NCBI GenBank assembly: GCA_045631465.1
Contig: JAZQUV010000022.1
Coordinates: 62,001 to 126,000 of the forward strand
Source: Aphodosoma sp045631465
GTDB taxonomy: Bacteria; Bacteroidota; Bacteroidia; Bacteroidales; Paludibacteraceae
Length of the DNA: 64,000 nt
Direction: 5' to 3'
Position numbers and translations under genes: made by a program. The notes beneath the pieces are model-generated. The model did no database searches. It was not told where the DNA came from and was given only the letters and a program-made list of their open reading frames with translations. Positions within the stretch are counted from its first letter, which is position 1, and every line of letters starts with the position of its first letter. This document shows, piece after piece, positions 1 to 8,549 of this stretch.

Positions 1-157
1 ATTTACAAATAGCGTTGTAATATTCCACACCGAACATAGCATCTGTGATAGAGAAAATGTTCATTGTTGCGTGGAACAAAAGGAACAACACCAAGGCTGC
101 ACCTGTAACGCTCATTACAACTTTTCTTCCGATAGAAGAACTTGATAACCAAGTCAT
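1..157 (-). CDS. sdhC: Succinate dehydrogenase/fumarate reductase cytochrome b subunit, 5' part only
   Basis: Only the first 52 codons are in the window; the gene runs off the left edge. The ATG at 157 opens MTWLSSSSIGRKVVMSVTG, followed by a hydrophobic helix containing a histidine (LLFHATMN). This matches the N-terminus of the Bacteroidetes cytochrome b subunit that anchors the succinate dehydrogenase/fumarate reductase flavoprotein and iron-sulfur subunits and carries heme b and the quinone site (family knowledge). A TTG-N20-TATCTTTG promoter lies about 70 bases upstream, so this is probably the first gene of its operon. The identification rests on a short N-terminal match; sdhA and sdhB would be expected beyond the left edge but cannot be seen. 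Confidence 0.8.
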   Translation of the reverse strand, partial: MTWLSSSSIGRKVVMSVTGAALVLFLLFHATMNIFSITDAMFGVEYYNAICK

Positions 158-225
158 AGAGATTAAAGTTTTTAAGGTTAGTAAATATAGATTAATTATA
201 AAAAATGTCAGTGCATAATTATTGG

Positions 226-256
226 CAAAGATAATGATTATTTTGCATTTACACAA
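226..256 (-). promoter_or_regulatory. Promoter of the sdhC operon
   Basis: On the minus strand a -33 TTG (254-256) is separated by 20 bases from a -7 element TATCTTTG (226-233), matching the Bacteroidetes primary sigma factor consensus TTTG/TAnnTTTG. The start codon at 157 leaves a leader of roughly 60 bases. The rest of 158-407 is AT-rich and shows nothing else I can support. Confidence 0.7.
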
Positions 257-396
257 ATGATTTACGAAAAAACATTAAATATTTTTTCACAATTAATATA
301 TTGTTATATTTCAACAACTTAACGCAGATTGGATGTGTTTTTATATATAGTTTTATTACTATTATCAATAGATTTGGCTTAGATATTATTTCGCAA

Positions 397-432
397 AAAG
401 AAAAAAAGAGGTTGCTCGGAGAGAGCAACCTC
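397..432 (-). terminator. Rho-independent terminator of the sus operon
   Basis: A perfect 10-bp inverted repeat (GAGGTTGCTC at 408-417 and GAGCAACCTC at 423-432) with a 5-base loop is followed on the minus strand by a T-rich run (407 down to about 397). It lies about 30 bases beyond the stop codon of the susE-like gene. Confidence 0.85.
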
Positions 433-462
433 TAATTTTATGATTTAATCAAACGAATCTGA

Positions 463-1902
463 TTATTGGATAGAACCAGTGTTGTCAGCAAAGTTGAGAG
501 TAACAACTTGACCAGCAGTTACAGCAACTGCAGCTTGGTCGCCACCATTGCCACGATATTCGATTTTGCCTTCGAATACGTTGAATTCGCGAGTCCACCA
601 GTCTGAAGTAGCAGCTGTAGATTCAGCATAGATACGGAGGTTACCGTCAGCAGGAACAGTCATAGTAAGAGCTTTACCATCTTCGCTTACAGCAAATTTA
701 GCAGCTTCCATTTTAGCATCCCAGCCACCGAAGCAGTCACCGATACCATAAACAGCAGCAGGTTCGATAGTAAGTTTAGAGTCAGCAAGGTTAACATAAA
801 CCATGTAAAGACCATCAGCAGGAACGAAGCAGTTACCGTCAGCTACTGTGAAACCAGCATCTTCACCAAGGTTAGTAAAGTCGCCATTCCATTCTTTTTT
901 AGGACAGAATTTGAAACCATTAGCAGCAGTGAAATATTTAATTGTCCAGAATTCGCCAGATTTGCCGTTTACTTGAGTCAAAGAAACGATACCATCAGAA
1001 GCCCAATCCCAGTTACCGAAATCAGCACCGATCATGTACATTTCTGTAGGAGTTTCGTCTTTAGCTGTCAAAGTAGTTTCGAATTTGTAGCTGCTAGCGA
1101 TAGCACCTTGAGCAAGAGTATAAGTCAAAGTGATTGTGTAAGTACCAGCGTCAGTAACTTTGATGTTTTCGCCACCAGGGAGGCAGTTAGCACCAAGGTT
1201 AGTGTTAGCTTTGATATAACGAGCATCGTTAGCATCTGTAGCATCAGCAAGAGCGTTCAATTCGATTTTCCAACCTGCACCGTAAGCAAATTTGAATTCG
1301 CCGTGAGCAGCCAAAGCTTGACCTTCCCAAGTGTAAGTCATAGTAGTTTTGTTGAATTCAGAACGAGTACCAGCAGTGAAGCCCCAACCGTTCATACCAC
1401 CACGAACACCCCATTCAACTGGAGCGATGAGGATAAGTTTGTCTTCCAAAGAACCGTCCAAGTTCAAGTCAAGAACGATGTGGTAAAGACCATCAGCAGG
1501 AACTTGCATTGTAGTGTTTTCTACCATTTTACCACGTTGAACAGTGATTGTAGGTTGATCGTTGCCAGACAAAGCAACTTCTGCCAATTCAGCACCATAA
1601 ACTGTTTCTACGTCACCTTCTTTCAATACCAATTGGAATGGTTTGCCACCTTCGAGAGCGATGTATTTTTCGTACATACCTTCGCGAGCAGCGTTAGAAG
1701 CATTTTCGTTAGTACCTGGAGCCATGATAGCAGCAGCAGAACCTTCAGCTTCGAGAGAAGCAAAAGCAGAAGCTTCACCAACTACATAGAAACCATCTTC
1801 TACAATGTTTTCAATAGGTGGTCTAGAGTCATCAGGGTTACATGATGTAAACATCATACCGATTACGGCTAAGCCGCACAAGAAAGAACTTAATTTTTTC
1901 AT
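463..1902 (-). CDS. SusE/SusF-like outer-membrane glycan-binding lipoprotein
   Basis: 479 residues with a lipoprotein signal peptide (lipobox ending FTSC, Cys21). The mature protein reads as four beta-rich modules (about 35-160, 165-285, 286-382 and 383-479). The last two carry aromatic-rich motifs (MIGADFGNWDW, GIGDCFGGWD) like the starch-binding modules of SusE/SusF. Such proteins sit on the cell surface and hold glycan near the SusC/SusD complex without cleaving it (family knowledge). It is the last gene of the susC-susD-susE operon, 50 bases after susD and just before a strong terminator. The substrate cannot be read from sequence; the alpha-glucan type modules and the glycogen genes elsewhere make an alpha-glucan plausible. 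No glycosidase is encoded next to it. Confidence 0.85.
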   Translation of the reverse strand: MKKLSSFLCGLAVIGMMFTSCNPDDSRPPIENIVEDGFYVVGEASAFASLEAEGSAAAIMAPGTNENASNAAREGMYEKYIALEGGKPFQLVLKEGDVETVYGAELAEVALSGNDQPTITVQRGKMVENTTMQVPADGLYHIVLDLNLDGSLEDKLILIAPVEWGVRGGMNGWGFTAGTRSEFNKTTMTYTWEGQALAAHGEFKFAYGAGWKIELNALADATDANDARYIKANTNLGANCLPGGENIKVTDAGTYTITLTYTLAQGAIASSYKFETTLTAKDETPTEMYMIGADFGNWDWASDGIVSLTQVNGKSGEFWTIKYFTAANGFKFCPKKEWNGDFTNLGEDAGFTVADGNCFVPADGLYMVYVNLADSKLTIEPAAVYGIGDCFGGWDAKMEAAKFAVSEDGKALTMTVPADGNLRIYAESTAATSDWWTREFNVFEGKIEYRGNGGDQAAVAVTAGQVVTLNFADNTGSIQ

Positions 1903-1952
1903 AATTAAAAAATGTTTAATTAATAAATTTATAAAAGTTAATTAAAAAGGGA

Positions 1953-3497
1953 TTATTTCCAGTTGTTTTGAGTATATACTCCAGGATTTGCATCAAGCAC
2001 CCATTGTGGAATTGGGAAGATGTTACGATTTGTAGAACGAGGTTCCATAAATTCCCACATACCTGTTGTGAATTTACCGAAACGGATAAGGTCTTGACGA
2101 CGATGACCTTCCCATGCCAATTCGCGACCACGCTCGTCGAGCAACTCATCCAAGTCTAAAGTTGTATAAGCAGGAAGACCAGCACGAGTGTGAACTTCGT
2201 TTACAAGTGCAAGAGCTTCGCCAGTAGCAGAACCACCATTGAGACGCATCAAACATTCAGCTTTCATCAACAATACATCGGCATAACGATAGATTGGGAA
2301 GTCAGAGTTAGCGTGGTGCTCGATACCTGGCTCGATTTCGAATTTAACGAAACGAGGACCTTCGAATGTATTAGCTGCAGTACCATCTTCGATTGTTGTA
2401 ACTGTATCAGTGATAATAGCATCAACATTTTCCAATGTAGCATTGCTATATTTCAACACTTTACCATCTTTTTCGATAGGACCAACAAACCATTGAGCTT
2501 TACGCAAGTCGTTGTCTGAATATTTGTCATAGAAAGAACCGAGAGTACAAGGACCATTCCATGTTGCAGTAGTAAATCCATAAACATCTTGGTGTTTATA
2601 GTGAAGAGTCATCAAGTGGAACATATTACCTTTAGCATACACTTGGTCGAATACGATAGGGAAAATGATTTCCATATTTGATGTATTTTCTTTTTTGAAT
2701 GCTGTAAAGTAATCAGGGTTCAACATATAGCCGTAACCACCATTGATGATAGAGTCGCATTGTTCGATACATTTTTCCCACATTGGAGTACCAGTATAAA
2801 CTTCTGCATTGAGGTACATTTTAGCAAGAATCATACGAGCTACTGGGCGAGTCATAGAACCATAACGAACAGAGTTGTCCATAACATCAAGATTGCCAAG
2901 AATTTGTTTTTCAATCCATTCGAATACCTCTTTACGAGAAGATTGTTTTACACCATTCTTTTTAACTTCTTCAGAGTTGTCGTCGATAGCAACGTTACCA
3001 TAGAGGTCCATAGCGAGAAGGTGATAGAATGCACGAAGAGTTTTAGCTTCTGCTACACCAGCTTTAGCTGCATCGCTATATTGTGATTCATCGTCGCCTT
3101 GAAGTTCTTTAATATTATCAAGCACAGTATTACATTTTGCAACACCACCATAAGCGAAAGACCAACCGTTGTTAACGTCACGAGTATTTTCTTCCCAAGT
3201 GTGTTTGTGCATAGCTTGAGGCACACCATTATCGAACCAGTCAGTACCACGAGTAGGAACAACTACCTCATCAGAAGTATATTCTTGCATACTCCAATAA
3301 CCTTCACGATAAACATAACCATACTCACCAGCAAGCTGAGAATAGGCATTGGCAATCAAAGTAGAAAATTGTTCTGGTGTTTTAAAATAATCTTCTTTCA
3401 AAACATCAGTATAAATTTCCGGTTCAAGGTCGGTACAAGCAGTGTTGAAACACATACTTGCCGCCATAATTCCGATAAATAATTTATTTAGTTTCAT
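1953..3497 (-). CDS. SusD/RagB family nutrient-uptake lipoprotein
   Basis: 514 residues with a lipobox (NTAC, Cys21). The sequence has the helical TPR-like N-terminal half typical of SusD (FSTLIANAYSQLAGEYGYVY, NTVLDNIKELQGDD) and the conserved RagB/SusD C-terminal motif ERGRELAWEGHRRQDLIRFG. SusD proteins form a lid over the SusC barrel and present oligosaccharides to it (family knowledge). The gene follows susC after 35 bases in the same orientation, the invariant SusC-SusD order. Length is normal for the family. Which sugar is bound is not evident. Confidence 0.95.
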   Translation of the reverse strand: MKLNKLFIGIMAASMCFNTACTDLEPEIYTDVLKEDYFKTPEQFSTLIANAYSQLAGEYGYVYREGYWSMQEYTSDEVVVPTRGTDWFDNGVPQAMHKHTWEENTRDVNNGWSFAYGGVAKCNTVLDNIKELQGDDESQYSDAAKAGVAEAKTLRAFYHLLAMDLYGNVAIDDNSEEVKKNGVKQSSRKEVFEWIEKQILGNLDVMDNSVRYGSMTRPVARMILAKMYLNAEVYTGTPMWEKCIEQCDSIINGGYGYMLNPDYFTAFKKENTSNMEIIFPIVFDQVYAKGNMFHLMTLHYKHQDVYGFTTATWNGPCTLGSFYDKYSDNDLRKAQWFVGPIEKDGKVLKYSNATLENVDAIITDTVTTIEDGTAANTFEGPRFVKFEIEPGIEHHANSDFPIYRYADVLLMKAECLMRLNGGSATGEALALVNEVHTRAGLPAYTTLDLDELLDERGRELAWEGHRRQDLIRFGKFTTGMWEFMEPRSTNRNIFPIPQWVLDANPGVYTQNNWK

Positions 3498-3532
3498 AAT
3501 ATTCTATATCTAATTATTTTTAAACACCAAAA

Positions 3533-6500
3533 TTAGAATTTAAATTGCAAACCGAGGTTGAAAGAACGTTGTGTTGGATAATAAGAACGTCCGTCGAAAC
3601 CTGGAGTCAAACCAGCCATACTAACACTTGATGGGTCGTGACCAGAGTAACCAGTGAGAGTAAACAAGTTTTGAGCTGTGAAATAAACACGGATATAGCT
3701 AACCCATTTAGAGAAGTTCTCTGAAAGTTTAGGAGTATAACCGATTGTCAAGTCGTTAAGTTTGAAATAAGAAGCATCTTCGAGGTAGAAATCAGAGAAA
3801 CGACGAAGAGATGCTTTTTCAGAACCAGAATCTTTCCAAGCGAGCATATAAGCAGCTTCACCTTCGAATGCAGAAGCCAAACAGTTTTCTACACCACGAG
3901 TATTTTCATAGAAATAGCGTGTTTCGTTGAAGATAAGACCACCGATTTGACCACGGAAGTTCATAGCAAGGTCGAACTCTTTGTAACGAAGAGTTGTGTT
4001 GAAACCAAGAGTCAAGAGAGGTTGAGCATTACCAATGATTTGTTTATCAGCTTCTTGTGGGTTTTTAGTATAACCACCTTTAGGAGTTTCGAATACCCAG
4101 TTACCATCTTTGTCGATACCATAATATTTGTAACCATAGAAGTTACCAATAGGTTGACCTTCAGCAAGACGCATAGTGTAGTTACCAGTTTCACCATCAC
4201 CAGAAGAGATATAACCAGTGTTAACGAAAGATTCTACACCTTCAGCACCATATTGGTCGCCAGTGATACGAACTACCATGTTGCGGTTCCAAGCAGCGTT
4301 GAAGCCAAGATCCCAAGTCCAATCTTTAGTTTGGATAGCAGTACCATTCAATTGAAGTTCAACACCATAGTTGTGGATGATACCATAGTTATCCCACATT
4401 TTGCCAAATGGATATGGAGGCACTGGAACATCGTATTCATAAAGAAGGTCAGTAGTATTACGGAAATAAGCATCCAACGAACCAGAGAAGCGATTAGCAA
4501 ATGCACCGAAGTCGATACCAAAGTTGTATTCGTGTTTTTCTTCCCAACGGATAGTTTCATTTACGTTAGATTGAGGACCCCAAGGTTGGATGAATTTACC
4601 ATTGCTGAAGATATAGTCGCCACCAGCACCAACTTTCATAGCATAGAGGTAGTGGTCGCCAGGCATGTTACCTGTTACACCATAACCCAAACGGATTTTC
4701 AAGTCGTTGAGATTTTCAACATCTGCCATAAATTCTTCGTCGATGATACTCCAGCTACCAGAGATAGAAGGGAAGATACCCCATTGTCCTAATACTGGGT
4801 CGGCTTTTGCACCGAATTTAGAAGAACCTTCGAAACGTACAGATGCGCTCAAGAAGTAGCGTTGGTCGTAGTTGTACATTACACGTGCAAAGAATGAAGC
4901 CAATTTGTCTTTGTATTTATAAGAACCAAGACCTGCATAAGCAGAAGCACCTTTACCGTCTACAATACCTGTACCAAGACCGAGGTTGTTATACAAAAGT
5001 TTGTCGAGAGGGAAACCAGTGTTGTAAGCATTGAAGCCTTGGAAAGTTTCAGTTTGATAACCTTGACCAATCATAGCTTGGAAAGCGTGAGCATCCCATT
5101 GAGCAACATATTGGAGAGTATTTTCAACAACTTGTTGAGTGTAACCGCTATAAGATTGAGAAGCAGAACCACCTTTACCGTAAACATCACGAAGAGTGCT
5201 GTTTTGATATTTACCATTCCAGCTTGTATTGTTTTGAATAGAATAGAAAGTAGAGAATTTGAGACCTTCGATAATATTCAATGTTGCACGTACGCTACCG
5301 ATAACCACTTGGTCTTTTTGGTCGTTAGTAGTTTGCATGATATCAGAAACTGGGTTACGAGTGTAGAAGTTGTCAGACTCGAAATAGCCACCATATTTGA
5401 TAAAGTCTTCTTTGTCAGAACGAACTGGCATAGTAGGGTTAGAACGAACTGCTTGGTTGAAGTTGTCGTAGTTAGCCCAACCTTTGTCAGATGAAGTATA
5501 AGAGAAGTCGTAAGCCAATTCGAGACGTTTGTTCAATGTTTTTTGGTTAGCAGCAAAACGAGCGTTGAGTTCTTCGTAATCAGAATTCAAAGCAACACCT
5601 TGCAAGCCACGATAACCAGCAGAAGCACGGAAGTTGAAGTTTTCAGTACCACCAGAAACAGATACGTTGTGAGTGTGGCTGATAGGAGTGCGAGTGATTT
5701 CTTTCAACCAGTTAGTATTTGCACCGTAGTCGATACCACCGAAACCGCCATTTACCATTTTTTCGCGGTATTCGTCAGCAGTAAGTACGCGTGGAGCATT
5801 AGCGATAACACCAGTTGAAACTGTACCGTTGTATTCAGCGTGGAATTTACCATCTTTAGAACCACGACGAGTAGTAATCAAGATGACACCAGCATTGGCA
5901 CGAGTACCATAGATAGCAGCAGCAGAACCGTCTTTCAATACGTCGATAGACTCGATATCGCTTGGAAGAACAGAAGAGAGGTCGCCACCAGGCACACCGT
6001 CGATTACATAAAGAGGAGAAGCAGAACCGCTCAAAGAACCTACACCACGAAGTTGAACGTTGTAAGAGTTTTGAGCAGGGTCGTCACCACCATTTTTGAT
6101 GATAGTCAAACCAGCCACTTTACCTTGGATAAGACCCATAGGGTTAGCTGATACACCTTGGTTGAAAGATTCAGCTTTCACTGAAGATACAGAACCTGTG
6201 ATTTCTTTTTTAGTTTGAGTACCATAACCAACGGCTACAACTTCTTGAAGGAGTTGAGTGTCGTCAGCCATAACTACATTAACTACTTTTTTGCCTTTAA
6301 TTGCTACTTCTTGAGTTTGATAACCAACATAACTGATTACCAAAGTAGCATTGGCGTCAACTGAGATGGAGAAATTACCATCGAAGTCGGTGATTGTACC
6401 ATTGCTAGTACCTTTTTCGAGGATACTTGCACCAATAACAACTTCACCTGTTTGATCTGTTACATTACCAGTAACAGTCACACTTTGTGCCATTGCTGTT

Positions 6501-6556
6501 GCCGAAACGAACAACATCACAAGCATTAGTGCCAAGCCATAGATTTTCTTTAACAT
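3533..6556 (-). CDS. SusC/RagA family TonB-linked outer-membrane transporter
   Basis: 1007 residues. It has a cleavable signal peptide (cut near Ala23-Gln24), then a carboxypeptidase-regulatory-like domain (about 27-105: GNVTDQTGEVVIGAS, GTITDFDGNFSI), a TonB box/plug (about 107-230: VVAVGYGTQTKKEITGSVSS, PLYVIDGVPG, SIDVLKDGSAAAIYG) and a 22-strand barrel ending in the aromatic signature LGLQFKF. It imports glycan fragments through the outer membrane using TonB/ExbBD energy, as a pair with the SusD-like protein encoded next. It is the first gene of the operon, with a canonical promoter and a leader of about 110 bases. A 281-codon stretch free of TTA, CTA and TCA (the register of 3947-4792) suggests selected codon use. 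Confidence 0.95.
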   Translation of the reverse strand: MLKKIYGLALMLVMLFVSATAMAQSVTVTGNVTDQTGEVVIGASILEKGTSNGTITDFDGNFSISVDANATLVISYVGYQTQEVAIKGKKVVNVVMADDTQLLQEVVAVGYGTQTKKEITGSVSSVKAESFNQGVSANPMGLIQGKVAGLTIIKNGGDDPAQNSYNVQLRGVGSLSGSASPLYVIDGVPGGDLSSVLPSDIESIDVLKDGSAAAIYGTRANAGVILITTRRGSKDGKFHAEYNGTVSTGVIANAPRVLTADEYREKMVNGGFGGIDYGANTNWLKEITRTPISHTHNVSVSGGTENFNFRASAGYRGLQGVALNSDYEELNARFAANQKTLNKRLELAYDFSYTSSDKGWANYDNFNQAVRSNPTMPVRSDKEDFIKYGGYFESDNFYTRNPVSDIMQTTNDQKDQVVIGSVRATLNIIEGLKFSTFYSIQNNTSWNGKYQNSTLRDVYGKGGSASQSYSGYTQQVVENTLQYVAQWDAHAFQAMIGQGYQTETFQGFNAYNTGFPLDKLLYNNLGLGTGIVDGKGASAYAGLGSYKYKDKLASFFARVMYNYDQRYFLSASVRFEGSSKFGAKADPVLGQWGIFPSISGSWSIIDEEFMADVENLNDLKIRLGYGVTGNMPGDHYLYAMKVGAGGDYIFSNGKFIQPWGPQSNVNETIRWEEKHEYNFGIDFGAFANRFSGSLDAYFRNTTDLLYEYDVPVPPYPFGKMWDNYGIIHNYGVELQLNGTAIQTKDWTWDLGFNAAWNRNMVVRITGDQYGAEGVESFVNTGYISSGDGETGNYTMRLAEGQPIGNFYGYKYYGIDKDGNWVFETPKGGYTKNPQEADKQIIGNAQPLLTLGFNTTLRYKEFDLAMNFRGQIGGLIFNETRYFYENTRGVENCLASAFEGEAAYMLAWKDSGSEKASLRRFSDFYLEDASYFKLNDLTIGYTPKLSENFSKWVSYIRVYFTAQNLFTLTGYSGHDPSSVSMAGLTPGFDGRSYYPTQRSFNLGLQFKF

Positions 6557-6624
6557 AATCTCACTTGTTGTTTAAGGTTTAATAAATTATAGTTAATTAT
6601 AAATAATGTGTAGCAAATATCGAT

Positions 6625-6665
6625 AGTACGTACGTACTTCTTGTGCATAATACAACATCATGCAC
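6625..6665. promoter_or_regulatory. Two palindromes in the susC leader
   Basis: Between the susC promoter and its start codon lie a perfect 14-bp palindrome, AGTACGTACGTACT (6625-6638), and a 7-bp inverted repeat, TGTGCAT-N11-ATGCACA (6642-6666). Both fall inside the predicted transcript. They could be operators for a Sus regulator or RNA hairpins controlling expression of the operon. No regulator gene is nearby, so the function is inference. Confidence 0.45.
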
Positions 6666-6673
6666 ACAATGCG

Positions 6674-6704
6674 CAAAGTTAATGATATTTTGTGAATTAA
6701 ACAA
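6674..6704 (-). promoter_or_regulatory. Promoter of the susC operon
   Basis: On the minus strand TTG (6702-6704), a 20-base spacer and TAACTTTG (6674-6681) match the Bacteroidetes promoter consensus. Transcription would start near 6668, giving a leader of about 110 bases before the susC ATG at 6556. Confidence 0.75.
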
Positions 6705-6761
6705 TATTTTTAACACTTTTGTTTTATATAAAATTTAAGGTTTGCTAAAAGTCAATATATC

Positions 6762-6808
6762 AATAAAATAATAGGCACGAGAAAATTACTCGCGCCTACT
6801 ATTTTATT
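6762..6808 (-). terminator. Terminator after pyrH
   Basis: A long inverted repeat pairs 6762-6781 with 6789-6808 (core TAGGCACGAG / CTCGCGCCTA, with AT-rich outer arms), leaving a 7-base loop. It is placed between the end of pyrH and the susC promoter. It has T-rich flanks on both strands and could act in either direction. Confidence 0.65.
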
Positions 6809-6884
6809 GATTTTTATACATTTTTTGTGCAAAATGTAAGTTTTTTTGCCGTTCTATGTAAAGTTTTTTTTCTTTTTTTATGAA

Positions 6885-7592
6885 TTAGTTGTGTACGTAT
6901 GTACCGATTTTCTCACCTGAAACTACTTTGACGAGATTGCCGACTGTGTCCATATCGAAAACGATGATTGGGAGGTTGTTTTCTTTGCACATTGTAGTGG
7001 CTGTGAGGTCCATAACTTTAAGACCACGGTTGTAGATTTCGTCGTAGGTGATTTCGTCGAATTTGGTTGCAGTTGGGTCTTTTTCGGGGTCGGCAGTGTA
7101 GATGCCATCGACACGTGTGCCTTTGAGCATTACGTCGGCTTTGATTTCGATACCGCGAAGAGATGAACCTGTGTCGGTTGTGAAATATGGGTTGCCTGTG
7201 CCGGCAGAGAAGATGGCAACTTCGCCACGCTCGAGGGCTTCGACAGCTTTGTCGCGAGTGTAGAATTCGCCAATAGGCTCCATGCGTACGGCTGTGAGAA
7301 CGCGTGCTTTAACGCCTTTTGTTTCGAGGGCTGAGCTAAGGGCGAGTGAGTTGATTACGGTTGCGAGCATGCCCATTTGGTCGCCTTTGATACGGTCGAA
7401 TCCACGACCTGCTCCGCTCAAACCACGGAAGATGTTACCGCCACCGATGACGATGCCGACTTGGATGCCCATGCGTGTGATTTCGGCGATTTGGTCGGCA
7501 TATTCAGATAGACGTTGGTCGTCGATGCCGTGTTGTTTATTGCCCATTAGCGATTCGCCACTAAGCTTGAGAAGGATGCGTTTGAATTTCAT
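6885..7592 (-). CDS. pyrH: UMP kinase
   Basis: 235 residues. PyrH phosphorylates UMP to UDP in pyrimidine nucleotide synthesis, as a cytosolic hexamer of the amino-acid kinase fold. Visible motifs: the N-terminal KLSGESLMG loop, IGGGNIFRG, the DRIKGDQMGMLATVINSLAL helix region, and TGNPYFTTDTGSSLRG, which binds nucleotide. I chose the ATG at 7592 because the family begins MKFKRILLKLSGESL; the open frame extends 15 codons upstream, but that part is encoded by an intergenic octamer repeat. The downstream hairpin at 6762-6808 ends the unit. Length is typical. Confidence 0.97.
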   Translation of the reverse strand: MKFKRILLKLSGESLMGNKQHGIDDQRLSEYADQIAEITRMGIQVGIVIGGGNIFRGLSGAGRGFDRIKGDQMGMLATVINSLALSSALETKGVKARVLTAVRMEPIGEFYTRDKAVEALERGEVAIFSAGTGNPYFTTDTGSSLRGIEIKADVMLKGTRVDGIYTADPEKDPTATKFDEITYDEIYNRGLKVMDLTATTMCKENNLPIIVFDMDTVGNLVKVVSGEKIGTYVHN

Positions 7593-7615
7593 AGTTATTA
7601 TATTTTTTATTTTTA

Positions 7616-7639
7616 AGACATGAAGACATGAGAACACGA
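7616..7639. repeat. Octamer tandem repeat upstream of pyrH
   Basis: Three 8-bp units (AGACATGA, AGACATGA, GAACACGA). A nearly identical array sits upstream of the ABC-F gene at 61700-61723, also about 20 bases before a start codon, so it is a recurring gene-flanking sequence in this genome. Confidence 0.7.
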
Positions 7640-7701
7640 TTTTTCTATATAAGTCAAATTAGAGATATAGAAACGAACACACACTGTGAGTGGGTATTGA
7701 T

Positions 7702-7733
7702 AAGGTAGGGTTATCCTATGAAGAAGGTTGCTT
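7702..7733 (+). repeat. Short relative of the GGTAGGG intergenic repeat family (copy A)
   Basis: The sequence AAGGTAGGGTTATC-CTATGA-AGAAGGTTG closely matches 49797-49825 on the minus strand and shares the AAGGTAGGG and AGGTTGCTT words with the two longer elements at 19096-19195 and 56999-57094. It sits between pyrH and kdsB. No coding potential. Confidence 0.65.
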
Positions 7734-7770
7734 AAACATAGGGTAAAATTAGGGTTCTACCAATAAGCGA

Positions 7771-7796
7771 CACACAATGAGAGTGTGTTTTTTTAT
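7771..7796 (+). terminator. Hairpin with T-tract, plus-strand orientation
   Basis: ACACAC (about 7772-7777) and GTGTGT form a short stem followed by seven T residues on the plus strand. The neighbouring genes pyrH and kdsB are both on the minus strand, so this would end a plus-strand transcript that I cannot otherwise identify, or it may be chance. See findings. Confidence 0.4.
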
Positions 7797-7797
7797 G

Positions 7798-8547
7798 TCA
7801 AATATTTTGAAGATATTTTTCGGCTTTTTGGAGGTCTTCGGGGGTGTCGATCCCAATGGTTTCGATATGAGTAACGGCAGTTTGAATTGTGAGGTTGTTT
7901 TCGAGCCAACGGAGTTGTTCGAGTGATTCGGCAAGTTCGAGCGGGGTCTGTGGCATTTGTGTTATTTTGCGTAGCACGTCAACTCGGTAGGCATAGATGC
8001 CGATGTGTTTGTAATAGGTGTGAAGTGATGTCCAATCGTCTTTTTCTTTTCCTCGCAAATATGGGATTACGCTACGAGAGAAATATACGGCTTGGCCTTG
8101 TGGGTTTATGATTGCCTTAGGTGTATTGGGATTGGAAATGATGTCGAATGGCGTACCTGAAGGGAATGGTTTGATGAGAGTTGCAATGTCGGTTTGCGGA
8201 TTGTCGAAGCATTGCATTAGTAGTTTTATTTGTTCGCTAGCAATAAATGGTTCATCGCCTTGCACGTTGATAACGACATCGGATTCGAGACCAATATTGT
8301 TGTAGGCTTCGAGGCAACGGTCGGTGCCAGTGCGATGCTCGGTCGAGGTCATCACTACCCTACCTCCAAATTGGGTGACTGCGTCGTAGATGCGCTGATC
8401 GTCGGTAGCAACAACTACATTATCAAGCAATTGAGACACTCGTTCATAAACATGTTGGATAACGGGTTTACCTCCCAACAAAGCCAAAGGCTTAGCTGGG
8501 AAACGAGTTGAAGCATAACGTGCTGGGATGATAGCAAGGAATTTCAT
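7798..8547 (-). CDS. kdsB: 3-deoxy-manno-octulosonate cytidylyltransferase
   Basis: 249 residues. KdsB activates Kdo with CTP to give CMP-Kdo for lipid A-core assembly, in the cytosol. The N-terminal nucleotide-binding motif IPARYASTRFPAKPL, the VVATDDQRI segment and the metal/substrate motif NVQGDEPFI are all present, as is the C-terminal GIDTPEDLQKAE. The open frame extends 44 codons upstream into the preceding gene, but ATG 8547 gives the exact family N-terminus MKFLAIIPAR. It begins 2 bases after the stop of the GHL10 gene, so it is translated as the last member of that operon. Confidence 0.97.
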   Translation of the reverse strand: MKFLAIIPARYASTRFPAKPLALLGGKPVIQHVYERVSQLLDNVVVATDDQRIYDAVTQFGGRVVMTSTEHRTGTDRCLEAYNNIGLESDVVINVQGDEPFIASEQIKLLMQCFDNPQTDIATLIKPFPSGTPFDIISNPNTPKAIINPQGQAVYFSRSVIPYLRGKEKDDWTSLHTYYKHIGIYAYRVDVLRKITQMPQTPLELAESLEQLRWLENNLTIQTAVTHIETIGIDTPEDLQKAEKYLQNI

Positions 8548-8549
8548 AA

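Noticed and set aside
7771..7796. Terminator of kdsB
   Set aside because: The T-tract is on the plus strand while kdsB is on the minus strand; on the minus strand no T-run follows the stem.
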